From: Nemertoderma westbladi
Taxonomy: Eukaryota > Xenacoelomorpha > Nemertodermatida > Nemertodermatidae
Direction of reading: 5' to 3'
NCBI GenBank assembly: GCA_032718475.1
Contig: JAUCBJ010004943.1
Coordinates: 1-40,369 of the forward strand
DNA length: 40,369 bases
Shown: piece after piece, positions 1-8,236 of the stretch
Numbering within the stretch: position 1 is the first letter of the stretch
Layout: each line of letters starts with the position of its first letter
Notes under the pieces: model-generated
What the model was told of the DNA's origin: nothing
What the model saw: the letters and a program-made list of their open reading frames with translations, nothing else
Database searches by the model: none
Program-made: the position numbers and the translations under genes

Positions 1-179
1 AGACGTGGTGACCTAATGATATTAATTCAAAAAATGTAATATTTATTTATACACGAATAATAATTGTACTATTTGTATATTTATTTCCAATGTAAAAACT
101 ATACTTTCATTTTTAAATCGTTGGTAATTCAGTTCTAGCTCCAGTTCCTGTATTCAAAAAAATCAAATTTCAGTTCGGA
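1..179. other. AT-rich non-coding left edge
   Basis: This is AT-rich sequence with many short A and T runs and no open frame of note. It precedes the point (about 180-204) where a recognisable retroelement reading frame begins on the plus strand. It could be host DNA at the 5' truncation point of that element, or a further insertion. I see no promoter, repeat end or gene in it. Confidence 0.5.
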
Positions 180-1107
180 AAAAATTTCAAAAACCATTTC
201 AGATCAGCTTTTGATGCCATTCGCCCCGGTATCCAGTACCCTCCACTGGACCAGTTAACAATGGTGAGGTTTCCGATTGGTGAAACTGCCATCACCTCCT
301 GTCTGACAAGAAAGGTGGGGGATCTCTCCACGCTTGTCAGCCGTCTTCCACTGCTGGAGGCCCACCGCGGTTTCTTCCTCCTGAGGAACTCGTTCGCCAT
401 GAACGGCTTACGTACTTCCTCAGGACGGCTCCCTCCTTCCAGTTCCCAGCACTTCTCAGGGACTACGACCGAATCCTCCGAAGTGCCCTCCAAGAGGTCG
501 CAATACCGATATTGGCGATCAAGCCTGGGCACAGGCCTGGCTCCCAGCACGATTGGGTGGACTAGGATTGGGCTCGGCGGTGCAGCTCGCACCCTCTGCC
601 TTTTAGGCTTCAGCGGCTGCCTGTACCGAGCTCTCCAACCGTCTACACCAGTCCGAGGGGTCTCCTGGACCATACATGGAGTTGGCCCATGCCACCCGAA
701 GTGCATCCCTACCGCGAGATTCGGCACCACCATCCGCCGTATCGAGTCAGAGAGCCTGGATGCTCCCAGTTCACGAGGAGTATCTCGCCACCCTGCGCCT
801 CGTGGCTTCATCCCTTGATCTCGCCCGTTTGAACTCCCTCGCTGACCCTACTGCGGGCTGCTGGATCGATGCACTTCCTAGCGCCTCATTAGGACTGAAG
901 CTTTCAAAATTAGCAGTTTCGAATCGCCATTGCCACTCGCCTTGGATGTAAAGTTGTGGAACCCCACACATGCGATCGATGTGGAACTCCAGTGGCTGCG
1001 AATGGCCTCCATGGCCTTTCCTGTCGGAGGAGCGCTGGCCGTATGCCCGCCATGCGATGTTGAATGACATTGTGAGGCGGGCGCTGGTCAGCTGTGGGGT
1101 CGCTGTA
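180..1107 (+). pseudogene. Decayed retroelement polyprotein fragment, part 1 (region after the reverse transcriptase domain)
   Basis: Plus-strand pieces in different frames fit, in order, a C-terminal module I recognise from arthropod and coral reverse-transcriptase polyproteins. Frame one covers about 204-410 and includes FFLLRNSFAMNGL. Frame two runs about 410-513 and includes TYFLRTAPSFQFPALL. Frame three runs 514-606, includes WAQAWLPARLGGLGLG and ends in a stop at 604-606. Another frame covers about 735-905 (WIDALPSASLGLKLS). The next runs 935-1063 and carries a zinc-knuckle-like CxxC...HxxxC at 965-1024 before a TGA at 1061. The last runs 1042-1107 (ARHAMLNDIVRRAL). At least four frame changes and two stops make it a dead copy. 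The catalytic reverse transcriptase part is absent, so the copy is 5' truncated. The family match is from memory and I do not assign a clade. Antisense open frames here are shadows. Confidence 0.75.
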
Positions 1108-1129
1108 CTGCAATTGCAATTTACTAGTA

Positions 1130-1550
1130 CATTAATACATAGCATATTATAATAATATACTATACACTATATGTAGCTCTAAACAATCCGACAATATCAA
1201 CACTTTCAATATAATTCCAGGTAACTAATTAAAAAACATTGGGATTTCTGTAATCTTGGATATATATCGTCAATTAAATCGATAAAACTAGGCTGGAAAA
1301 CTAGACAAAATTATAATTCGCCGAAATACGATTACCCAAACGAATTTGGGTAATTAGTACCAGTCCAGTATTCCCACCTCCAAAAAAAAAACTTCGTTAC
1401 TAGAGTGTCACGTGTTGGTTAATAGTCGCCACGAGAATATTAAATATAATTTTAAGTTGTATAGTATAGTATATTAGCAGCCCGGTACCAAATTTCATCG
1501 AAATCCGAGGAAAAAATGTTAAAGTAATATACAGCATTAATACATAGCAT
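1130..1550. repeat. 16-bp direct repeats flanking a 389-bp AT-rich segment
   Basis: The string cattaatacatagcat occurs at 1130-1145 and again at 1535-1550. The segment between them (1146-1534) has a 13-bp exact inverted repeat close to its ends: taatatactatac at 1153-1165 and its reverse complement at 1464-1476. A direct repeat flanking a short AT-rich segment could be a target-site duplication around a nested non-autonomous element. The low sequence complexity makes chance or slippage possible. Confidence 0.4.
1331..1354. repeat. Perfect 10-bp stem, 4-base loop hairpin
   Basis: The 10 bases attacccaaa (1331-1340) are followed by the loop cgaa and then by tttgggtaat (1345-1354), the exact reverse complement. 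It lies inside the AT-rich insertion. No T-run follows that would suggest a terminator, and a eukaryotic role is unknown. It is most simply part of the inserted element. Confidence 0.6.
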
Positions 1551-1630
1551 AGTTAATTGCATAATAAATAAACTTGCAATAGAGCAATTTACAGCTGAGA
1601 AATAGGCGTTCAAAGATTGCAAGAATTATT

Positions 1631-1813
1631 GTTCGCTGCAGGCCATTTATTCTATTTAATAAATACACAAATTCTAGAACGTGTTATTTATTTCATGAGT
1701 TGGTTGGCAACAGCGGTATTCCTATCCAATATATCTATTGCGTAGCTATTCATACATAAACAAATTGTTTCAGAACATCGTGTATTTATTAGAATAAATG
1801 GCCTACAGCGAAC
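1631..1813. repeat. Imperfect inverted repeat (fold-back element), arms about 47-50 bp
   Basis: The left arm, about 1631-1680, starts gttcgctgcaggccattta. The reverse complement of 1767-1813 starts gttcgctgtaggccattta. The arms differ by one substitution early on, a 4-base gap in the T/A-rich middle, and several changes at the inner end. The spacer, 1681-1766, has no coding potential. The right arm ends close to where the interrupted retroelement frame resumes, so this may mark one end of the insertion. It resembles a small fold-back or miniature inverted-repeat element; I cannot name the family. Confidence 0.6.
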
Positions 1814-1835
1814 GATGAAAACAGCTCGTCTCGAT

Positions 1836-2289
1836 ACTTCCATCCTGGAGCCCCCAGGCCTCTGCAGGAATGACGGGAAGAGGGTAGATTGAGTCACCCT
1901 GGTTCCATGGTCCCAGGGCCGAACCCTCACCTGGGATGCCACGGGATCCACTGGCACCAAGCCATTTGCACCAGACGCTAATTGCTGGAGGGCGCACCGT
2001 GGAGGGAGCAGAACGTGGCAAAAATGCCACCTACAATGAGGTGATGGAGCGAGGTCACATCTTCCATTCCGTGGCCTTTGAAACCTTGGGTCGCTCCGGC
2101 CCGGAGACCTCCAACTTCCTCCATGAGATTGGTTCCTGTCTGCAGACAGTTACCCACGAACCCCGCTCTCACCAGTTCCTTCTACAATGAATCGGTATAG
2201 CCATTCTCGTGGGTAATGCCGCTTCCATCCTAGCGACGACGGGACCTTCTCCAGGCGGCCTCTTTGAGCACCCAGACCCACATCGTTAG
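1836..2289 (+). pseudogene. Decayed retroelement polyprotein fragment, part 2 (C-terminus)
   Basis: This continues part 1 after the insertion. The frame from 1836 reads through SILEPPGLCRNDGKR and a TGA at 1890-1892 to GVTLVPW-like residues (VTLVPWSQGRTLTWDAT). A frameshift near 1940 moves to the frame containing LAPSHLHQTLIAGG, VAFETLGRSG and EPRSHQFLLQ. A TGA at 2188-2190 sits where the family usually has arginine, consistent with a CGA to TGA change. The same frame then continues through IAILVGNAASILATT to a TAG at 2287-2289, the likely original end. Two stops and one frameshift mean the copy is inactive. Matches are to a remembered pattern of arthropod and coral retroelement proteins, not to a search. 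Confidence 0.75.
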
Positions 2290-2563
2290 TTGGATGTGGA
2301 AAGGGGCGAAACCAATCGAAATCACCGAAATGGTAGCCAATGGAGGAACCAATTGGACAACGGTAACAATGGTCAACAAAATCTTGATCTGATATTGACT
2401 CCGCACAGCTTACTCGATTACTAATGTCACTAGTACATCAACCATGTAATATCTGTAACTTGTATGGCTTAAATTTCAGTTTATAATGACTCGTTGAGCT
2501 TTGCTTTTACTTATCCCAAGGGCTAGTCAAGGCCAGCCGGCTTAGAGAGGTCGCTGGTTTGTC

Positions 2564-2570
2564 TATAAAA
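2564..2570 (+). promoter_or_regulatory. Candidate TATA box
   Basis: TATAAAA occurs in a locally less AT-rich stretch and is followed about 20 bases downstream by an initiator-like TCAT. It might be a core promoter within a retroelement terminal or untranslated region. No gene follows it on the plus strand, so function is doubtful. Confidence 0.2.
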
Positions 2571-2745
2571 TGAGACTCGATTTCATCTATCCTACTTTCG
2601 TCAAGCGAGACCCGACCAGAACCAAGTTTTCTTAATAGAGTTTTCTCGGAAGTAAATTTAATGATAAGCTGCTTGATGTCAGTATTAGTAGGATGGCGTT
2701 CCCCAGGGACTTGGTGTGCGCAAATCTGGGAACCACTCTTTCGTG

Positions 2746-2761
2746 TTACAATTAATTGTAA
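2746..2761. repeat. Perfect 16-bp palindrome
   Basis: The sequence ttacaattaattgtaa equals its own reverse complement. It lies in AT-rich non-coding DNA just before an AATAAA motif. No function is assigned. Confidence 0.5.
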
Positions 2762-2770
2762 TAATTTGGC

Positions 2771-2776
2771 AATAAA
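2771..2776 (+). promoter_or_regulatory. AATAAA poly(A)-signal-like motif
   Basis: AATAAA lies on the plus strand about 480 bases after the retroelement terminal stop. It could be that element's polyadenylation signal, but the motif is common by chance in DNA this AT-rich. Confidence 0.2.
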
Positions 2777-2849
2777 AATGCGAAAACCTCATACATATTA
2801 TTATGTACCTTTTTTTGATAAGACTTTCCTTGTCAAAATTAAAAAATCT

Positions 2850-2870
2850 GTTTCAAAATTAATTTGAAAC
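2850..2870. repeat. Short hairpin, 8-bp stem with 5-base loop
   Basis: gtttcaaa, loop attaa, then tttgaaac. It lies in AT-rich non-coding DNA; possibly an element end, possibly chance. Confidence 0.4.
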
Positions 2871-2900
2871 AAAAAATAGAACTCTCTAGCTATCCAATGA

Positions 2901-3316
2901 CGCCATAATTACTGAAAATCATTAACATGGAGCTGCACAAATAAAATTACAAAAAGTATCAAATTTTGTGGGACACCCTGTATATCAGGGAAATTTAAAA
3001 ATTTAGTAGTATAATTATAAATTAGTATTAAATATTAATAACGAATTATTTCAAACAGTTGTGTGATACTTTTGTGCACAATTACAACCTAAACGTTCAA
3101 TGAAAATTTCAGATAATCTGGACAAAACTTATAGATGTAGCCAGTGTTTTTAAGTTGCTAAAGTCGGGGAAAATATATTCTGAAAAAAAGGTTTTAAATC
3201 TCCGTTAAATTCGACATCATAATCGATTAGAAAATGCAAAATATGTTAACGAAATCTTTAAGATTAGTTTAAAATAATATAAAACATTAAATAATAATAC
3301 TTCGTGTTTAACCCAC
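2901..3316 (-). other. AT-rich intron sequence downstream of the Prp40 exon
   Basis: On the gene's strand this follows the donor at 3315-3316. It is AT-rich with no coding potential and no candidate next exon. The string tgtgggacaccctgtata at 2967-2984 resembles, from memory, a motif often seen at the ends of insect mobile elements. The next exon of the gene is not visible anywhere in 1-3316, so this intron must extend past the left edge if the gene is complete. Confidence 0.5.
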
Positions 3317-3320
3317 CTGT
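3311..3320 (-). promoter_or_regulatory. 5' splice site (donor) of the Prp40 exon
   Basis: On the minus strand the sequence reads ACAG then GTGGGT, with the last exon base at 3317 and the GT at 3316-3315. It falls just after the conserved MDKEDALICFEEHI segment, where similarity to the family stops. Using it leaves two bases of a split codon (phase 2). Confidence 0.8.
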
Positions 3321-3993
3321 TTAGCTCCATAATATGTTCCTCAAAACATATCAATGCGTCTTCCTTGTCCATATTCTGTAGAAGTAGATCCTCGGTGAAG
3401 GCGGAATTCTCAGCCAACGCGATCTGCACATCGCTCCATGTCGTCTTGTACGTAACCTCCTCCATGACCGCTAGAATCTTAGTCAAACTCAACATATTCC
3501 TCTTCCGCAACTGTTTGGCCGCTTCCTTCTCCCGTCGCAGTCGCGCTGTCATCGCGTCGCTGTAGATCTCTATCCGTTCCGGCTCCTTCACCGTGTTCCA
3601 CAACTCGTCGTCAGCGAGGAGTTTCCCCGCCCGTTTATAGGAAGTGGCGCCGGTAAGTCGATCGGTTTCATCAAGAAATCTTCGCAATTCCTCTTTAGCC
3701 CGTCGATACCGCAACCGAGCCAAGTCGCGTTCTTCTTTCTGTTTCTGCGTTTTGTAGTTGTTGAATATCTGTTTGCGGTCTTGAAGCATCGAAAGCGCTT
3801 CGAACCGCGGGTCCTTGTTGATGCACTTCATGGTGGCGTCCCACACAGCGGTGCCCGGGATGGCTGAGTCCCGTAGCAGTTGTAGGAAGGCCGCCTTTGC
3901 CGTCTCGTGAGAATTCCATGAGGTTATTGTAGGACTTTTACGCGGCGATTCCGATAGCTTAGTTTCGGTTTCCTTTCGCTCTCGTATATTTAC
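3317..3993 (-). CDS. Prp40: Prp40-type pre-mRNA-processing factor, internal exon with three FF domains (partial gene)
   Basis: This 677-bp exon encodes 225 residues plus two bases of a split codon. Prp40/PRPF40 is a nuclear U1 snRNP-associated factor that helps link the 5' splice site to the branch point; its WW domains bind proline-rich partners and its FF domains mediate protein contacts. Three FF domains are visible: residues about 29-83 (with AAFLQLL, DPRFEAL, FNNYK), 99-152 (RRFLDE, LWNTV, RIEIYSD) and 160-221 (AKQLRKRN, VTYKTTWSDVQ, LQNMDKEDALICFEEHI). The last motif is nearly invariant in the family. Residues 1-28 are a charged linker. The frame has no stop or frameshift and is richer in GC than its flanks. 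The WW-domain exons upstream and the later FF exons are not in the window. It could be a live gene with very large introns or a detached fragment; I favour a live gene. Confidence 0.9.
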
Positions 3994-4017
3994 CTGGGAT
4001 ATAAAATAATAAGAGAG
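3994..4017 (-). promoter_or_regulatory. 3' splice site (acceptor) and pyrimidine tract of the Prp40 exon
   Basis: On the minus strand a T/C-rich run (CTCTCTTATTATTTTATA) leads to TCCCAG, with the AG at plus positions 3994-3995. The exon then starts with GTA at 3993, in frame with the FF-domain coding sequence (phase 0). The exon-initial GTAAAT also looks like a donor, so the junction reads CAG then GTAAAT. The satellite array begins immediately upstream on this strand. A retained upstream intron would meet a TAG in every 42-bp unit in this frame. Confidence 0.8.
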
Positions 4018-4989
4018 CACTGAGGCCACTGAGTACACAGTAATAGAGGCGGTGGGGACCTAAGAGGCCACTGAGTACACAGTAATAGAGGCGGTGGGGA
4101 CCTAAGAGGCCACTGAGTACACAGTAATAGAGGCGGTGGGCACCTAAGAGGCCACTGAGTACACAGTAATAGAGGCGGTGGGGACCTAAGAGGCCACTGA
4201 GTACACAGTAATAGAGGCGGTGGGGACCTAAGAGGCCACTGAGTACACAGTAATAGAGGCGGTGGGGACCTAAGAGGCCACTGAGTACACAGTAATAGAG
4301 GCGGTGGGGACCTAAGAGGCCACTAAGTACACAGTAATAGAGGCGGTGGGGACCTAAGAGGCCACTGAGTACACAGTAAAAGAGGCGGTGGGGACCTAAG
4401 AAGCCACTGAGTACACAGTAATAGAGGTGGTGGGGACCTAAGAGGGCACTGAGTACACAGTAATAGAGGCGGTGGGCACCTAAGAGGGCACTCAGTACAC
4501 AGTAATAGAGGCGGTGGGGACCTAAGAGGGCACTGAGTACACAGTAATAGAGGCGGTGGGGACCTAAGAGGGCACTGAGTACACAGTAATAGAGGTGGTG
4601 GGGACCTAAGAGGCCACTGAGTACACAGTAATAGAGGCGGTGGGGACCTAAGAGGCCACTGAGTACACAGTAATAGAGGCGGTGGGGACCTAAGAGGGCA
4701 CTGAGTACACAGTAATAGAGGCGGTGGGGACCTAAGAGGGCACTGAGTACACAGTAATAGAGGTGGTGGGGACCTAAGAGGCCACTGAGTACACAGTAAT
4801 AGAGGCGGTGGGCACCTAAGAGGCCACTGAGTACACAGTAATAGAGGCGGTGGGGACCTAAGAGGCCACTGAGTACACAGTAATAGAGGCGGTGGGGACC
4901 TAAGAGGCCACTGAGTACACAGTAATAGAGGCGGTGGGGACCTAAGAGGCCACTGAGTACACAGTAATAGAGGCGGTGGGGACCTAAGA

Positions 4990-5860
4990 GGGCACTGAGT
5001 ACACAGTAATAGAGGTGGTGGGGACCTAAGAGGCCACTGAGTACACAGTAATAGAGGCGGTGGGCACCTAAGAGGCCACTGAGTACACAGTAATAGAGGC
5101 GGTGGGGACCTAAGAGGCCACTGAGTACACAGTAATAGAGGCGGTGGGGACCTAAGAGGCCACTGAGTACACAGTAATAGAGGCGGTGGGGACCTAAGAG
5201 GCCACTGAGTACACAGTAATAGAGGTGGTGGGGACCTAAGAGGCCACTGAGTACACAGTAATAGAGGCGGTGGGGACCTAAGAGGCCACTAAGTACACAG
5301 TAATAGAGGCGGTGGGGACCTAAGAGGCCACTGAGTACACAGTAATAGAGGCGGTGGGAACCTAAGAGGCCACTGAGTACACAGTAATAGAGGCGGTGGG
5401 GACCTAAGAGGCCACTGAGTACACAGTAATAGAGGTGGTGGGGACCTAAGAGGCCACTGAGTACACAGTAATAGAGGCGGTGGGGACCTAAGAGGCCACT
5501 AAGTACACAGTAATAGAGGCGGTGGGGACCTAAGAGGCCACTGAGTACACAGTAATAGAGGCGGTGGGGACCTAAGAGGCCACTGAGTACACAGTAATAG
5601 AGGCGGTGGGGACCTAAGAGGCCACTGAGTACACAGTAATAGAGGTGGTGGGGACCTAAGAGGCCACTGAGTACACAGTAATAGAGGCGGTGGGGACCTA
5701 AGAGGCCACTAAGTACACAGTAATAGAGGCGGTGGGGACCTAAGAGGCCACTGAGTACACAGTAATAGAGGCGGTGGGAACCTAAGAGGCCACTGAGTAC
5801 ACAGTAATAGAGGCGGTGGGGACCTAAGAGGCCACTGAGTACACAGTAATAGAGGCGGTG
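4990..5860. repeat. Five-unit (210-bp) higher-order repeat
   Basis: The marker variant aggtggtgg recurs at 5013, 5223, 5433 and 5643, exactly 210 bp apart. The variant actaagtacac recurs with the same period near 5288, 5498 and 5708. The variant gggaacc recurs 420 bp apart, near 5356 and 5776. Five 42-bp units therefore amplified together here. Confidence 0.7.
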
Positions 5861-8236
5861 GGGACCTAAGAGGCCACTGAGTACACAGTAATAGAGGTGG
5901 TGGGGACCTAAGAGGCCACTGAGTACACAGTAATAGAGGCGGTGGGGACCTAAGAGGCCACTGAGTACACAGTAATAGAGGTGGTGGGGACCTAAGAGGC
6001 CACTGAGTACACAGTAATAGAGGCGGTGGGGACCTAAGAGGCCACTAAGTACACAGTAATAGAGGCGGTGGGGACCTAAGAGGCCACTGAGTACACAGTA
6101 ATAGAGGCGGTGGGGACCTAAGAGGCCACTGAGTACACAGTAAAAGAGGCGGTGGGGACCTAAGAAGCCACTGAGTACACAGTAATAGAGGCGGTGGGGA
6201 CCTAAGAGGCCACTGAGTACACAGTAATAGAGGCGGTGGGGACCTAAGAGGCCACTGAGTACACAGTAATAGAGGCGGTGGGGACCTAAGAGGCCACTGA
6301 GTACACAGTAATAGAGGCGGTGGGGACCTAAGAGGGCACTGAGTACACAGTAATAGAGGCGGTGGGGACCTAAGAGGCCAATGAGTACACAGTAATAGAG
6401 GCGGTGGGGACCTAAGAGGCCACTAAGTACACAGTAATAGAGGCGGTGGGGACCTAAGAGGCCACTGAGTACACAGTAAAAGAGGCGGTGGGGACCTAAG
6501 AGGCCACTAAGTACACAGTAATAGAGGCGGTGGGGACCTAAGAGGCCACTGAGTACACAGTAATAGAGGCGGTGGGCACCTAAGAGGCCACTGAGTACAC
6601 AGTAATAGAGGTGGTGGGGACCTAAGAGGCCACTGAGTACACAGTAATAGAGGCGGTGGGGACCTAAGAGGCCACTGAGTACACAGTAATAGAGGCGGTG
6701 GGGACCTAAGAGGCCACTGAGTACACAGTAAAAGAGGCGGTGGGGACCTAAGAGGCCACTGAGTACACAGTAATAGAGGCGGTGGGGACCTAAGAGGCCA
6801 CTGAGTACACAGTAATAGAAGCGGTGGGGACCTAAGAGGCCACTGAGTACACAGTAATAGAGGCGGTGGGGACCTAAGAGGCGGTGGGGACCTAAGAGGC
6901 CACTGAGTACACAGTAATAGAGGCGGTGGGGACCTAAGAGGCCACTGAGTACACAGTAATAGAAGCGGTGGGGACCTAAGAGGCCACTGAGTACACAGTA
7001 ATAGAGGCGGTGGGCACCTAAGAGGCCACTGAGTACACAGTAATAGAGGCGGTGGGGACCTAAGAGGCCACTGAGTACACAGTAATAGAGGCGGTGGGGA
7101 CCTAAGAGGCCACTGAGTACACAGTAATAGAGGCGGTGGGGACCTAAGAGGCCACTGAGTACACAGTAATAGAGGCGGTGGGCACCTAAGAGGCCACTGA
7201 GTACACAGTAATAGAGGCGGTGGGGACCTAAGAGGCCACTGAGTACACAGTAATAGAGGCGGTGGGCACCTAAGAGGCCACTGAGTACACAGTAATAGAG
7301 GCGGTGGGGACCTAAGAGGCCACTGAGTACACAGTAATAGAGGCGGTGGGGACCTAAGAGGCCACTGAGTACACAGTAATAGAGGCGGTGGGCACCTAAG
7401 AGGCCACTGAGTACACAGTAATAGAGGCGGTGGGGACCTAAGAGGCCACTGAGTACACAGTAATAGAGGCGGTGGGGACCTAAGAGGCCACTGAGTACAC
7501 AGTAATAGAGGCGGTGGGGACCTAAGAGGCCACTGAGTACACAGTAATAGAGGCGGTGGGGACCTAAGAGGCCACTGAGTACACAGTAATAGAGGCGGTG
7601 GGGACCTAAGAGGCCACTGAGTACACAGTAATAGAGGCGGTGGGGACCTAAGAGGCCACTGAGTACACAGTAATAGAGGTGGTGGGGACCTAAGAGGCCA
7701 CTGAGTACACAGTAATAGAGGCGGTGGGGACCTAAGAGGCCACTGAGTACACAGTAATAGAGGCGGTGGGGACCTAAGAGGCCACTGAGTACACAGTAAT
7801 AGAGGCGGTGGGGACCTAAGAGGCCACTGAGTCCACAGTAATAGAGGCGGTGGGGACCTAAGAGGGCACTGAGTACACAGTAATAGAGGTGGTGGGGACC
7901 TAAGAGGCCACTGAGTACACAGTAATAGAGGCGGTGGGGACCTAAGAGGCCACTGAGTACACAGTAATAGAGGCGGTGGGGACCTAAGAGGCCACTGAGT
8001 ACACAGTAATAGAGGCGGTGGGGACCTACTAAGAGGCCACTGAGTACACAGTAATAGAGGCGGTGGGGACCTAAGAGGCCACTGAGTACACAGTAATAGA
8101 GGCGGTGGGGCACCTAAGAGGGCACTGAGTACACAGTAATAGAGGCGGTGGGGACCTAAGAGGGCACTGAGTACACAGTAATAGAGGCGGTGGGCACCTA
8201 AGAGGGCACTGAGTACACAGTAATAGAGGCGGTGGG

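Larger units (their letters stand above)
1108..1835. mobile_element. AT-rich insertion(s) splitting the retroelement fragment
   Basis: The reading frame of the degraded retroelement stops matching at about 1107 and resumes at about 1836-1845. Between them is roughly 0.73 kb of AT-rich DNA without coding potential. It contains a 16-bp direct repeat pair (1130-1145 and 1535-1550), a 10-bp stem hairpin (1331-1354) and a large imperfect inverted repeat (1631-1813). Because it interrupts one ancestral frame, it is best read as one or more later, non-autonomous insertions. Exact ends are uncertain by some tens of bases, and no transposase or reverse transcriptase is encoded inside. Confidence 0.55.
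2290..2900. other. Non-coding stretch, possible retroelement 3' region
   Basis: No supported gene lies here. Directly after the retroelement stop the DNA is of intermediate base composition and then turns AT-rich. It contains a TATA-like motif (2564-2570), a perfect 16-bp palindrome (2746-2761), an AATAAA (2771-2776) and a hairpin (2850-2870). It could be the 3' untranslated region of the retroelement or an unrelated element. The short open frame at 2661-2867 has no recognisable content. Confidence 0.4.

Noticed and set aside
170-1152. Minus-strand open frames at 170-811, 771-1145 and 910-1119
   Set aside because: They lie antisense to recognisable plus-strand retroelement coding sequence and have no recognisable protein features.
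1688-2172. Open frames at 1688-1960, 1803-2030 and 1978-2172 on the minus strand
   Set aside because: Shadows of the plus-strand retroelement remnant and the inserted AT-rich DNA.
2564-2700. A complete LTR around the TATA-like motif
   Set aside because: I could not find a matching second copy or clear TG...CA ends within the window.
2661-2867. 68-codon plus-strand open frame
   Set aside because: No recognisable motif, and composition changes from GC-rich to A/T-rich within it; likely chance.
3365-3919. Open frames at 3365-3565 (plus) and 3695-3919 (minus)
   Set aside because: Both overlap the Prp40 exon in other frames and have no family similarity.
3994-4038. Extension of the Prp40 frame upstream to 4038
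   Set aside because: The added residues are satellite and pyrimidine-tract translation, there is no ATG, and a TAG occurs in the next repeat unit; the acceptor at 3994-3995 is the better boundary.
3959-8113. A 1384-codon minus-strand open frame, with similar giant open frames throughout the array (up to 1620 codons)
   Set aside because: They are a product of a 42-bp period divisible by three. The consensus contains no ATG on either strand, apparent starts are non-ATG codons or rare mutants, and the frames are interchanged by one-base indels.
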